NCBI GenBank assembly: GCA_945860165.1
Contig: CAMAPL010000005.1
Coordinates: forward strand, 1-64,000
Length of the DNA: 64,000 nucleotides
Direction of reading: 5' to 3'
Source: Rhizobium sp. Q54
GTDB taxonomy: Bacteria > Pseudomonadota > Alphaproteobacteria > Micropepsales > Micropepsaceae
Position 1 is the stretch's first letter; each line of letters begins with the position of its first letter. A model generated the notes under the pieces. The model was given only the letters and a program-made list of their open reading frames with translations, did not search any database and was not told the origin of the DNA. A program made the translations under genes and the position numbers. Positions 1-8,074 of this stretch are shown in pieces.

Positions 1-335
1 CCGCGATTGTACAGCGACTCGAAATGATCGGGCTGGATCGCCAGCACGCGGTCATACGCCGCCAGCGCCGCTTCAACGCGCTGCGCCGCCAGCAGGGCAT
101 GGGCGTAGTGGATCAGGATCGTGAGGTCGCCCGGTTTCTGCTTTACCGCATTGTGCAGCAGGGTGATGGCATCGTCGTAATCGCCCTGCTGCGCCCGGAC
201 GAACCCCAGCATGTGCAGCGCCGGAACGTTCACGGCATCGGCGCGCAGGACCTGGCGGAAAAGACTCTCGGCCCTGGCCAGCTGGCCAGCGCGATGCGCC
301 GCCGCGCCCTGTTCGAACAATTGCTGCAATTCCAT
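1..335 (-). CDS. TPR-repeat protein, N-terminal part (runs off window)
   Basis: The minus strand encodes a protein starting MELQQLFEQGAAAHRAGQ that runs out of the left edge of the window. The visible 111 residues are tandem tetratricopeptide repeats, with the typical pattern of a small/large/aromatic residue every few positions (for example residues 14-44, then 45-80, then 81-111). An in-frame TGA lies five codons upstream of the ATG, so the start is firm apart from an adjacent CTG. TPR arrays like this are often fused to glycosyltransferase or sulfotransferase domains, but the C-terminal part is not visible and I do not assign a function. A candidate operator (409-421) sits 74 bases upstream and matches one in the sugar-acid divergent promoter at 5120, which hints at co-regulation. 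Confidence 0.75.
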   Translation of the reverse strand, partial: MELQQLFEQGAAAHRAGQLARAESLFRQVLRADAVNVPALHMLGFVRAQQGDYDDAITLLHNAVKQKPGDLTILIHYAHALLAAQRVEAALAAYDRVLAIQPDHFESLYNR

Positions 336-401
336 CAGGTGCGGCTCTCAGGTCTTTCAGCAGAACATCGGGGCTTTTGCCCTGCGCCATGGCGGCCACC
401 A

Positions 402-421
402 ATATACTGTATATAAAATAC
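402..421. promoter_or_regulatory. candidate operator, copy 1 (GTAT-N5-ATAC)
   Basis: The AT-rich island in this GC-rich gap contains ATATAC-T-GTATAT, a perfect palindrome at 402-414, overlapping GTATATAAAATACAGG. The latter differs by one base from GTATACAAAATACAGG at 5120-5135 in the SDR/MFS divergent promoter. The inverted repeat GTAT-N5-ATAC has the size of a GntR-family half-site pair. It lies upstream of the TPR gene (minus) and of the PQQ-dehydrogenase remnant (plus). The regulator is not identified. Confidence 0.45.
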
Positions 422-499
422 AGGGCGGGGCAGGGGGCCAGAATAGTCTCCGGGCAAAAAGCAGGATAGGGCAAGGTGCCGAAACCGGAAATCGTGGCC

Positions 500-903
500 G
501 ATGGTGCCCGGCGCTGGCGCTATGCGCCATGGCGGCCTGTGACGATGCCAAGCGCCGTGGCCCCAGGGGCGGCGTGGTCGATGGCTGGCCGGTTTGGGCC
601 ACACCCAATCGGGCCAGCGCCATTCCACCAATACCCAGATCACGCCCGAAAAATGTCAAAGACCTGAAGGTCGCCTGACCTTTATCGGTGCCACCACCGA
701 CCGGCGTTTCCGCGCCTTTGGAACCGTGACCGGCAAGTCGCTCTGGACGGTCCGGCTGCCCGCTTCGGCCCAGGCCACGCCCTCGACCCATTTTGGGATC
801 GGACGGCCGCCAGTCCGTCGTGCTCACCGCCACGGGCGGGGGCATTGTCGGGGCGGCGCTGGAAAGCGACCAAGTCGTGGCTTTCGCCCTGCCCAAGCCC
901 TGA
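500..903 (+). pseudogene. PQQ-dependent quinoprotein dehydrogenase, collapsed remnant
   Basis: Pieces of a membrane/periplasmic PQQ dehydrogenase can be read only by changing frame. A lipoprotein-like segment LALCAMAAC (514-540) is followed by a W-P-V-W motif, then in the next frame GHTQSGQRHSTNTQITPE, then back to NVKDLKVA. These are the usual N-terminal motifs of the family. The sequence then jumps directly to the C-terminal motif FIGATTDRRFRAFG.TGKSLW..RLPASAQATP, and after another frame change to RQSVVLTATGGGIVGAALES, ending VVAFALPKP with TGA at 901-903. About 500 or more internal codons are missing and there are at least three frame changes. The adjacent cytochrome c may once have accepted its electrons. 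The family assignment rests on remembered C-terminal motifs and is fairly secure; the substrate is unknown. Confidence 0.8.
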
Positions 904-1031
904 AAACGGGCCAGTTTCGTGCATCCGGGTTCCCCGGCCCCAAATGGGGGTTCCGATAGCCGAAAATTTGTGGCAATCACCGCCTACGGTGGAGCCACCG
1001 ATCATGTGTTTCAGACATTAAGGAGTTTTCT

Positions 1032-1307
1032 TTGCGTCCTGTTTTGATCGCTCTTCTGCTCGCTTCCATATCCGCCCCCGCTTTCGCGCAGGACGATTTC
1101 AAGGCGCTGCCGGCAGGCGCCGGCCGCGCTGAAGCCGTGAAGGTCTGCTCCCAGTGCCATTCGCCCGAACTGGTCGCCAACCAGCGCCTAGACGAGCCGG
1201 GCTGGCGGGCCATGGTCAATCAGATGGCCAACAACGGCGCCCAGGGTACCGATGCGGAATTCGAGACCATCATCAAGTATCTCACCCAGAGTTTCCCGCC
1301 CAACTAG
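1032..1307 (+). CDS. small periplasmic cytochrome c
   Basis: This 91-residue protein has a cleavable signal peptide (residues 1-19, cut after APAFA) and one heme-binding CSQCH motif near residue 41. Two methionines about 20 residues later (VNQMANN) could provide the sixth ligand. It starts at TTG, chosen because AGGAG lies 7 bases upstream at 1021-1025 and the signal peptide begins there. Cytochromes of this size serve as soluble electron carriers or as subunits beside periplasmic dehydrogenases. The quinoprotein dehydrogenase remnant 130 bases upstream is the obvious former partner. It is followed 19 bases later by the FAH-family gene, so the two are probably cotranscribed. Confidence 0.85.
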   Translation: MRPVLIALLLASISAPAFAQDDFKALPAGAGRAEAVKVCSQCHSPELVANQRLDEPGWRAMVNQMANNGAQGTDAEFETIIKYLTQSFPPN

Positions 1308-1326
1308 CCTTTCAAGGACAAGAAGA

Positions 1327-2181
1327 ATGAAGCTTTTGCGCTATGGCCCCAAGGGCCAGGAGAAGCCCGGTATCCTGGACAAGGACGGTCAGATCCGCGA
1401 CCTGTCCGGCGTGGTCAAGGACATTGATGGCAAGGTGCTGACGGATCTTTCCGCCATCCGCGCCGCCAATCTCGAAAGCCTGCCGCTGGTCGGTTCATTT
1501 AAGGCCGGGGGTGTGCGCATCGCCGAGCCGGTCGCCAGGGTCGGCAAGTTTCTCTGCATCGGCCTCAACTATTCCGATCATGCCAAGGAATCGGGCATGC
1601 CCGAACCCGCCGAGCCCATCATCTTCATGAAGGCGATCTCGGCCATCATCGGCCCCAATGACGATGTCTACCTTCCGCCCACCGCCAAGAAGGGCGACTG
1701 GGAAGTCGAGCTGGGCATCGTGATCGGCAAGGAAGCCCGGTACGTCACCAAGGAAACGGCGTTGGATTATGTCGCGGGCGCCTGCGTGGTGAACGACTTG
1801 TCGGAGCGCGAATACCAGCTGGAGCGCCTGGGTACTTGGGACAAGGGCAAGGGCTGCGACACGTTTGGCCCATTCGGCCCCTATCTGGTGACGCTGGATG
1901 AAGTGGGCGACCTCAACAATCTCGGCCTGTGGCTGGATGTGAACGGCAAGCGCATGCAAACCGGCTCCACCGCTTCGCTGATCTTCGATGTGCCGACTAT
2001 CGTCTCCTACGTCAGCCAGTTCATGAGTCTGCAGCCGGGCGACATCATCTCCACCGGCACGCCGCCGGGTGTTGGCCTGGGCATGAAGCCGCCGGTCTTC
2101 CTGAAAGAAGGCGATGTCATTGAGCTGGGCATCGACAAGCTCGGCTCGCAGAGGCAGAGCGTGAAGCGCACCAAGATCTGA
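1327..2181 (+). CDS. fumarylacetoacetate hydrolase-family protein (2,4-diketo-3-deoxy sugar-acid hydrolase candidate)
   Basis: The 284-residue protein has the FAH fold. The metal-binding residues are visible as WEVELG (E126 and E128) and VVNDLSER (D157), and the family signature GLNYSDHA is at 79-86. Its length matches the short clade containing 2,4-diketo-3-deoxy-L-fuconate/L-rhamnonate hydrolases and ureidoglycolate-lyase-like proteins, not the longer 2-keto-3-deoxyxylonate dehydratase XylX. Next to a sugar-acid dehydratase and an SDR, the likely reaction is hydrolytic cleavage of a 2,4-diketo-3-deoxy aldonate to pyruvate plus a hydroxy acid in the cytosol. The ATG at 1327 follows AAGGACAAGAAG. 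The exact substrate is inferred only. Confidence 0.85.
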   Translation: MKLLRYGPKGQEKPGILDKDGQIRDLSGVVKDIDGKVLTDLSAIRAANLESLPLVGSFKAGGVRIAEPVARVGKFLCIGLNYSDHAKESGMPEPAEPIIFMKAISAIIGPNDDVYLPPTAKKGDWEVELGIVIGKEARYVTKETALDYVAGACVVNDLSEREYQLERLGTWDKGKGCDTFGPFGPYLVTLDEVGDLNNLGLWLDVNGKRMQTGSTASLIFDVPTIVSYVSQFMSLQPGDIISTGTPPGVGLGMKPPVFLKEGDVIELGIDKLGSQRQSVKRTKI

Positions 2182-2204
2182 TCTTCGCTTTGAGCACATA
2201 AAAA

Positions 2205-2228
2205 CGGCGCCGGAGTGATCCGGCGCCG
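2205..2228 (+). terminator. intrinsic terminator after the FAH-family gene
   Basis: CGGCGCCGG, loop AGTGAT, CCGGCGCCG forms a perfect 9-bp GC stem 23 bases after the hydrolase stop, followed by CTTTTCGTT. It is preceded by AAAA, so it may also work for the convergent dehydratase gene on the minus strand. Confidence 0.8.
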
Positions 2229-2332
2229 CTTTTCGTTCTATTTACCTCTCCATGGCCGGGCTTGACCGGCCATCCAGCTCTTTGGGGCTTCGCGCACTGG
2301 GTGGCCGGCTCAAGGCCGCCCATGGAGACGAG

Positions 2333-4138
2333 TTAGTGATTATCGCGCGGGATGCCCTTGGTCTTGTCGATGTCCTGATACTTGACGGCATTCTCCAGCA
2401 CCATGCCGGCGCCCATCTGGCCGACCACGCCGCGCTGGATTTCCTGCCACGGCGTCTGCGAGGCCGGGTAGGCAAAGCCGCCCTTGGCGTCCAGCTCCTT
2501 GCGGCGCTTGGCCAGCTCTTCGTCCGAGATCAGCATATTGGCGGTGCCCTTGCGCAGGTCGATGCGCACCCGGTCGCCGCTCCTGATCAGCGCCAGACCG
2601 CCGCCCGCGGCGGCTTCCGGCGAGGCGTTCAGGATCGAGGGCGAGCCCGAAGTGCCCGACTGGCGGCCATCGCCGATGCAGGGCAGGGCGTTGATGCCGC
2701 GCTTCAAGAGGGCTGCCGGCGGATGCATGTTGACCACTTCGGCGGCGCCGGGATAGCCGATCGGCCCCACGCCGCGCATGAACAGCATGCTGTGTTCGTC
2801 GATGTTGGAGGCGGGATCGTCCAGGCGCTTGTGATAATCCTCCGGTCCGTCGAACACCACGGCGTTGCCTTCAAAGGCCTCCGGGTCCTTGGGGTTGGAG
2901 AGATAGCGGTCGGCGAATTCCTTGCTGATGACGCTGGTCTTCATGATGGCGTTGTCGAACAGGTTACCGGACAGCACGATAAAGCCGGCATCCTTCTTCA
3001 GCGGTTTGTCGAAGGGCCAGATCACTTCGGCCAGCATCACCTTCTTGCCCTTGCAATTCTCGCCGATGGTCTTGCCGTTGGCGGTCAGGGCCTTTTCCTT
3101 GATGAGGCCCTTTTCCATCAGCACATTGACCACGGCGGGAACGCCGCCGGCATGATGGAAGTCTTCGCTGAGATATTCGCCGGCCGGTTGCAGGTTGACG
3201 ATCAGCGGTACTTTGTGACCCACCGTCTGCCATTCCTGCAGCGGCACATCCACGCCCATATGGCGGGCGATGGCGGTGATGTGGATGGGCGCGTTGGTCG
3301 AGCCGCCGATGGCGGAGTTGACCACGATGGCGTTGTGGAACGCCTCCTTGGTCATGATCTTCGAGGGGCGCAGGTCTTCATGCACCATGTCCACGATGCG
3401 CTTGCCGGTCAGGTACGCCATCTGGCCGCGTTCGCGGTACGGCGCGGGGATCGAGGCCGAACCCGGCAGCTGCATGCCGAGCGCTTCGGCCAGGGAGTTC
3501 ATGGTGCTGGCGGTGCCCATGGTGTTGCAATAGCCGACCGACGGCGCGCTGGAAGACACCAGTTCCATGAAGCCGTTATAATCCAGTTCGCCGCGCGCCA
3601 TCATTTCGCGCGCCTTCCAGACGATGGTGCCCGAGCCGGTGCGCTCGCCTTCATGCCAGCCGTTCAGCATCGGGCCGACCGATAAGGCGATGGCGGGAAT
3701 GTTCACAGTCGCCGCCGCCATCAGGCAGGCGGGGGTGGTCTTGTCGCAGCCGATGGTCAGCACGACGCCGTCCAGCGGATAGCCATAGAGAAGCTCCACC
3801 AGTCCCAGATAGGCGAAGTTGCGGTCCAGCGCCGCGGTGGGGCGCTTGCCGGTTTCCTGGATGGGATGGACGGGGAATTCCATCACGATGCCGCCGGCTT
3901 CGCGGATGCCTTCGCGGATGCGCTTGGCCAGTTCGATGTGATGGCGGTTGCAGGGCGACAGGTCGCTGCCGGTCTGGGCGATGCCGATGATCGGCTTGCC
4001 CGACTGCAATTCTTCGCGCGTCAGCCCGTAATTCAGATAGCGCTCCAGATACAGCGCCGTCATGTCGGGATTGTCGGGATTGTCGAACCAGGCGCGGCTG
4101 CGCAGCTTGTTGGTCTTGCTGTCGGAGGATTTGGACAT
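2333..4138 (-). CDS. IlvD/Edd-family sugar-acid dehydratase (D-xylonate/L-arabinonate dehydratase-like)
   Basis: The 601-residue protein is full length for the IlvD/Edd family. Three cysteines expected to ligate the iron-sulfur cluster are present: C63 (DLSPCNR), C131 ([10 protein letters not shown]) and C204 ([13 protein letters not shown]). The N-terminal motif [20 protein letters not shown] and the C-terminal ending in NH closely recall Caulobacter XylD, the D-xylonate dehydratase, though I cannot align them here. The reaction would be dehydration of an aldonate to a 2-keto-3-deoxy acid. It is followed on the same strand by nothing and preceded 36 bases upstream by an SDR gene, so SDR and dehydratase form a minus-strand operon from the promoter region at 5003-5253. 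Substrate choice (xylonate, arabinonate, fuconate or others) cannot be settled from sequence. Confidence 0.88.
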   Translation of the reverse strand: MSKSSDSKTNKLRSRAWFDNPDNPDMTALYLERYLNYGLTREELQSGKPIIGIAQTGSDLSPCNRHHIELAKRIREGIREAGGIVMEFPVHPIQETGKRPTAALDRNFAYLGLVELLYGYPLDGVVLTIGCDKTTPACLMAAATVNIPAIALSVGPMLNGWHEGERTGSGTIVWKAREMMARGELDYNGFMELVSSSAPSVGYCNTMGTASTMNSLAEALGMQLPGSASIPAPYRERGQMAYLTGKRIVDMVHEDLRPSKIMTKEAFHNAIVVNSAIGGSTNAPIHITAIARHMGVDVPLQEWQTVGHKVPLIVNLQPAGEYLSEDFHHAGGVPAVVNVLMEKGLIKEKALTANGKTIGENCKGKKVMLAEVIWPFDKPLKKDAGFIVLSGNLFDNAIMKTSVISKEFADRYLSNPKDPEAFEGNAVVFDGPEDYHKRLDDPASNIDEHSMLFMRGVGPIGYPGAAEVVNMHPPAALLKRGINALPCIGDGRQSGTSGSPSILNASPEAAAGGGLALIRSGDRVRIDLRKGTANMLISDEELAKRRKELDAKGGFAYPASQTPWQEIQRGVVGQMGAGMVLENAVKYQDIDKTKGIPRDNH

Positions 4139-4174
4139 TGTTGTTCCCTGAAGCGATTGGACTGTTGAAAAAAA

Positions 4175-5002
4175 TCAGGCGGCGAAAAGCGTCATGCCGC
4201 CATCCACCCGCAGCACCTGGCCGCTGATGAATCCGGACTGGTCGCTGGCAAGAAAGGCGACGACGTTGGTGATCTCGGCCGGCGTGGCGTAACGCTCCAG
4301 CGATACGCCGTCCATCTTGTCCGGATCGGTCTTGCGGGTGGCCAGGAAGCGCGCCGTGGTGGTGGGGCCGGGGCTGATGGCGTTGACGCGCACGCCATGG
4401 GTGCGCATCTCCAGCGCCAGGCAGCGCGTATAGTGGATGACGGCCGCCTTGGCGCAGCCATAGACCACTTCCGGCGATACGCCGACATGGCCGTTGAGCG
4501 AACCGAAATTGACCACCGTGCCCTTGTTGCGTGCGGCCATGCTGGGCACCACGGCACGGCACACCAGCATGGTGCCGATGAAGTTGCGGTTCAGCACCGT
4601 CATCGCATCTTCCAGGCTGATATCGAGCGCACCGTTGGGACTGGGCTTGCCGCCCGCGGCCCCGATATCTCCGCCGGCGCAATTGACCAAAATGGAAATG
4701 GGTCCGAGCGTGCCCTCGATTTTTTTGACCATCGCCGCGATGTCGGCTTCTTTGGTGATGTCGCCGGTCACCGCCACGCTTTTCCCGCCGCGGCGGGAAA
4801 ATTCTCTGGCCAACGCCGTCAGGCTGGCGCTTTCGCCATACTGGGCCGGCGCCTCTTCATTGATGTCGTGCAGCGCCACGGCCGCGCCGCCGGCCAGCAG
4901 CGCTTCGGCAATCATGCGCCCCAGCCCACGCCCTGACCCCGTCACCAGTGCCACCGCGCCTTTGAAATCGTGGCTCAAATTTGCGCTACTCCCACTGACC
5001 AT
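4175..5002 (-). CDS. short-chain dehydrogenase/reductase (sugar-acid operon)
   Basis: This 275-residue classical SDR has the cofactor loop TGSGRGLG (residues 21-28), NCAG, the catalytic Ser in NFGSLNG, and YGCAK as the catalytic Tyr-Lys pair. The C-terminus VDGGMTLFAA is typical. It is the first gene of the minus-strand operon with the dehydratase. By analogy with 2-keto-3-deoxy-L-fuconate or 2-keto-3-deoxypentonate 4-dehydrogenases, it may oxidise the dehydratase product to a 2,4-diketo acid, which the FAH-family protein would then cleave. That role is inference from neighbours; the fold and oxidoreductase class are clear. Confidence 0.85.
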   Translation of the reverse strand: MVSGSSANLSHDFKGAVALVTGSGRGLGRMIAEALLAGGAAVALHDINEEAPAQYGESASLTALAREFSRRGGKSVAVTGDITKEADIAAMVKKIEGTLGPISILVNCAGGDIGAAGGKPSPNGALDISLEDAMTVLNRNFIGTMLVCRAVVPSMAARNKGTVVNFGSLNGHVGVSPEVVYGCAKAAVIHYTRCLALEMRTHGVRVNAISPGPTTTARFLATRKTDPDKMDGVSLERYATPAEITNVVAFLASDQSGFISGQVLRVDGGMTLFAA

Positions 5003-5095
5003 GCGACTGGAATTCCCTGAAGCGGTGGGGCTGCCCTAAGCCCTTGTTTTTTATCGGTCCGCCCGGCGGTTGGACCCGAAAAACACCCGGCTGCA

Positions 5096-5132
5096 TTGAC
5101 TTACCGCTGCCTGAATTTAGTATACAAAATAC
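5096..5132 (+). promoter_or_regulatory. promoter with overlapping operator candidate, copy 2
   Basis: TTGACT (5096-5101) and TAGTAT/TATACA (5117-5126) form a plausible sigma-70 promoter for the transporter gene, at spacing 16 or 19. The -10 region is embedded in GTAT-ACAAA-ATAC (5120-5132), an inverted repeat that matches the island at 409-421 (15 of 16 bases over GTATAyAAAATACAGG). An operator overlapping the -10 suggests repression, probably relieved by a sugar-acid intermediate. The site lies between the divergent SDR and MFS genes, so it could control both. Confidence 0.5.
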
Positions 5133-5253
5133 AGGCCGATGTGAAGCCCGGTCCCTCTTGCGGACTGGCGGAAAAGGCTGTGCGACGCCCCTAACTTTAT
5201 GCCTGAAACGGGGGGCAATAACGGGTCAAGAAACAGCAGGGGCGAAACGCGCA

Positions 5254-6477
5254 ATGAAAGCAACGAACGCACGCTATTGGGTCGTCGTTTTCGCGCTGGC
5301 CCTGGCGATGATCATGTACATCCAGCGCGTGGCGATCAGCCAGGCAATAGTGCCGATTTCCGTCGAGCTGAATCTGAGCAAGGCCGAGCAGGGCATGATC
5401 CTGGGTGCCTTCGGTCTGTCCTATGCATTGTTTGAAATCCCCATGGGCCTGCTCGGCGACAAGCTGGGCGTGCGCTGGGTGCTCAGCCAGCTGGTGCTGG
5501 CTTGGTCGCTGTTCCTGGCGCTGACCGGCGCGGTGTGGAACGTGACCTCGCTATGGATCATGCGCTTCCTGTTCGGCGCGGGCGAAGCGGGCTGCTTTCC
5601 CAATCTCACCCGCATGCTGTCGGTCTGGCTGCCGGTCAGCGAGCGCGTCAAGGCGCAGGCCGTGATGTGGGCGTTCGGCCGCTGGGGCGGGGCGCTGGCG
5701 CCGCCGGTGGCCTACTTCGCCATCTATCACCTCGGTTGGCGCTGGGGTTTTGTCGCGCTGGCGTTGCTGGGCGTGGTCTGGGTGGCCTGCTTCCTGCCCT
5801 GGTTCCGCAACGATCCGGCGGAGCACAAGTCGGTCAATGCCGTCGAGCTCGAACTGCTGGAAAGCTCGCGCAAGCTCGTGCTGCACGATCACGGCATGCC
5901 CTGGTACAGGCTTCTGATGCAGCGGGACATCGCCTTCCTGGGGCTGCAGTATTTCTTCTTTTCCTACACCTGGTATTTCTATGTCACCTGGCTGCCGACC
6001 TGGCTGCAGCAGGCGCGCGGTCTCACGGCGCTGGAATCCGCAGTTTATGCCATGCTGCCGCTGGCGGCGGGTGGTTGCGGCTCCATCGTTTCGGGCTTCC
6101 TGCCGCTCTCCGTCCCGCGCAAATGGGTTGCGATCGGCGGCTTCTTGGGCAGTGCGCTTCTGATCTGTTTCATTCCGAATGTGCCGGGCGTGGTGCTGCC
6201 GATGATGCTGATGGCGGCAGCCAGCTTCTGCGGCGATCTCACCATGCCGATTTCCTGGAACACCTGCGTGGAGATCGGCAAGCAGTATACCGCCACCGTC
6301 TCCTCCACCATGAACATGCTGGGCAACTTCGCCGGCTTCGTCGCCCCGGTGGTGTTCGGCTTCATTCTCCAGAACACCGGCAACAACTGGAGCATCGTGA
6401 TGTATACCATGGCCGCCGCTGCGTTGGGCTCTGCCATTTGCTGGTTTTTCATCGATCCAGACAGAGATCGCGCCTGA
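5254..6477 (+). CDS. MFS transporter, anion:cation symporter type (sugar-acid uptake)
   Basis: The 407-residue membrane protein has about 12 hydrophobic segments and the MFS loop 2-3 motif GLLGDKLGVRW. The N-terminal pattern (YIQRVAISQAIVPISVELNLS) is typical of the ACS family that imports hexuronates, galactonate or glucarate. I chose the ATG at 5254 because the first transmembrane helix begins there; the upstream in-frame extension is not protein-like and spans the promoter. It is divergent from the SDR-dehydratase operon and followed 26 bases downstream by a second SDR, so uptake and catabolism appear to be co-regulated. The transported substrate is not known. Confidence 0.88.
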   Translation: MKATNARYWVVVFALALAMIMYIQRVAISQAIVPISVELNLSKAEQGMILGAFGLSYALFEIPMGLLGDKLGVRWVLSQLVLAWSLFLALTGAVWNVTSLWIMRFLFGAGEAGCFPNLTRMLSVWLPVSERVKAQAVMWAFGRWGGALAPPVAYFAIYHLGWRWGFVALALLGVVWVACFLPWFRNDPAEHKSVNAVELELLESSRKLVLHDHGMPWYRLLMQRDIAFLGLQYFFFSYTWYFYVTWLPTWLQQARGLTALESAVYAMLPLAAGGCGSIVSGFLPLSVPRKWVAIGGFLGSALLICFIPNVPGVVLPMMLMAAASFCGDLTMPISWNTCVEIGKQYTATVSSTMNMLGNFAGFVAPVVFGFILQNTGNNWSIVMYTMAAAALGSAICWFFIDPDRDRA

Positions 6478-6502
6478 TTTTTTCTCAAGAAAGTTTTGCA
6501 TA

Positions 6503-7258
6503 GTGAAAATTGATCTGAGTGGCAGGGCGGCTGTTATCGTGGGCGCCAGCGGCGGGCTGGGCGAAGCCATGGCGCATACCTTGTCGGGCGCCGGCGCGAA
6601 ACTTGCGCTTGTCGGCCGCAACCAGGACAAGCTGGATAAGCTCGCCGCCGCTGTGAAGGCCAAGGGCGGTACGGCGGAAACATTCACCGCAGACGTCACC
6701 GTTGAGGCCGACGTCGCGCGGTTGACCGACCAGGTGAATGCCAAATTCGGCAAGCCGCAGATCCTGATCAACAGCGCCGGCATCAACATCCGCAAACCCG
6801 TGACCGACTACACCGTTGCCGAATTCCAGAGCGTGATGGATTCCAGCGTCCTCAGCACCTTCCTGGCCTGCCGCGCCTTCGTGCCGGGCATGAAGGGCAC
6901 CGGCTATGGCCGCATCATCAACCTGTCTTCGATGATGGCCCATATCTCGCTGCCCAACCGCACGCCCTATTCGACGGCGAAGGCGGGGCTGCTGGGTTTC
7001 ACCAAGTCCCTGGCGCTGGAACTGGCGCTGTACGGCATCACCGTGAACGCGATCTCGCCCGGGCCTTTCGCCACCGAGATGAACCTGCCGGTGATCAACG
7101 ATCCGGACGCTAACAAGCTGTTCCTCTCCAAGCTGCCGGTGGGCCGCTGGGGCCATGTCGAAGAGATCGGGGCGCTGGCCTGTTACCTGTGCAGCGACCT
7201 GGCCGGCTTCGTCACCGGCACCGACGTTCTGATCGATGGCGGCTGGACCGCCGCCTGA
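6503..7258 (+). CDS. SDR-family oxidoreductase (gluconate 5-dehydrogenase/KduD-like)
   Basis: This is a 251-residue classical SDR: GASGGLG cofactor loop (residues 14-20), NSAG, the catalytic Ser in NLSSMM, YSTAK catalytic pair, and a VDGG-like C-terminal IDGGWTAA. It starts with GTG after a CAAGAAAG ribosome-binding stretch. The sequence style resembles gluconate 5-dehydrogenase (IdnO) and 2-dehydro-3-deoxygluconate 5-dehydrogenase (KduD). With gluconokinase and KdgT nearby, a step in ketogluconate or uronate metabolism is plausible. The substrate is unproven. Confidence 0.83.
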   Translation: MKIDLSGRAAVIVGASGGLGEAMAHTLSGAGAKLALVGRNQDKLDKLAAAVKAKGGTAETFTADVTVEADVARLTDQVNAKFGKPQILINSAGINIRKPVTDYTVAEFQSVMDSSVLSTFLACRAFVPGMKGTGYGRIINLSSMMAHISLPNRTPYSTAKAGLLGFTKSLALELALYGITVNAISPGPFATEMNLPVINDPDANKLFLSKLPVGRWGHVEEIGALACYLCSDLAGFVTGTDVLIDGGWTAA

Positions 7259-7526
7259 TCCAAGGATGCGTCCGCCACCGTCCTGGTTCCCTTTCTGATG
7301 GGCCATCAGCGACCCGGATCGGGGTCCAAAACCGTACTTTCCCCAGCTTTATAAGGGTCTTCCGGTTTGGCTGTGGCCTTGGGGGGCGGGTCTATAGTAT
7401 CCAAGGCGCGGGGTTGGAGCCGTAAGGGCTGACAGGGCAGGGCTGCCGCGAACGTGGCCGTATTTTCGCATATCGGATGGCCGCGCAGCCGGACACAACA
7501 CGATGTCAGGGTTTTTCGAGGAACGC

Positions 7527-8054
7527 ATGCTTTCGACCAACAACAAGAACGATGTGCCGCTGATCGTGGTGATGGGCGTTGCCGGTTCCGGCAAGTCCAC
7601 CATTGCGGCGGGACTGGCCGAAAAGCTGGGTGTGGATTTCATCGAGGGCGATGGGCTGCATCCCCAGGCCAATATCAACAAGATGGCGAGCGGCCTGCCG
7701 CTGACCGACGACGACCGCTGGCCTTGGCTGGAAGCGATCGGGGAACGCATCGATGCCGAGCGTGTTGCCGGCATGGGCGTGGTGGTGTCGTGTTCTGCGC
7801 TCAGGCAGGTCTATCGCGAATGCCTGCGCAAGAAAGTGAACGGCCGGGTGCAGTTCATCCTGCTGGACGGCCCGCGCGATCTGATCTCCAAGCGCATGCT
7901 GGGCCGCAAGGGTCATTTCATGCCGCAGTCGCTGCTGGACAGCCAGCTCGCCACCTTGGAAAAGCCCGGCCCGGGCGAGGACGCGGTGATACTGGATATT
8001 TCGCACAATGTGCCGACCTTGCTGGTCGAAGCGGTGCAGTCGGTCGGGCGTTAA
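7527..8054 (+). CDS. gntK: gluconokinase
   Basis: The 175-residue kinase has a Walker A loop GVAGSGKST and the gluconokinase signature that follows it (EGDGLHPQANINKMASGLPLTD, in part). The later CSALRQVYRECLR and GRKGHFMP motifs are also characteristic. It phosphorylates D-gluconate to 6-phosphogluconate in the cytosol, feeding the Entner-Doudoroff or pentose phosphate route. An in-frame ATG exists at 7503, but the ATG at 7527 has GAGGAA six bases upstream and is preferred. It is separated from the SDR gene by about 270 bases and followed 20 bases later by the esterase gene. Confidence 0.93.
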   Translation: MLSTNNKNDVPLIVVMGVAGSGKSTIAAGLAEKLGVDFIEGDGLHPQANINKMASGLPLTDDDRWPWLEAIGERIDAERVAGMGVVVSCSALRQVYRECLRKKVNGRVQFILLDGPRDLISKRMLGRKGHFMPQSLLDSQLATLEKPGPGEDAVILDISHNVPTLLVEAVQSVGR

Positions 8055-8074
8055 TTTTTCAAAAGGGGGATAGC

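Noticed and set aside
357-980. 207-codon minus-strand ORF across the left gap
   Set aside because: Its composition is shadow-like and the plus strand shows PQQ-dehydrogenase motifs.
2252-3685. 477-codon plus-strand ORF
   Set aside because: It is exactly antisense to the sugar-acid dehydratase and has the His/Arg/Asp-rich composition of a shadow frame.
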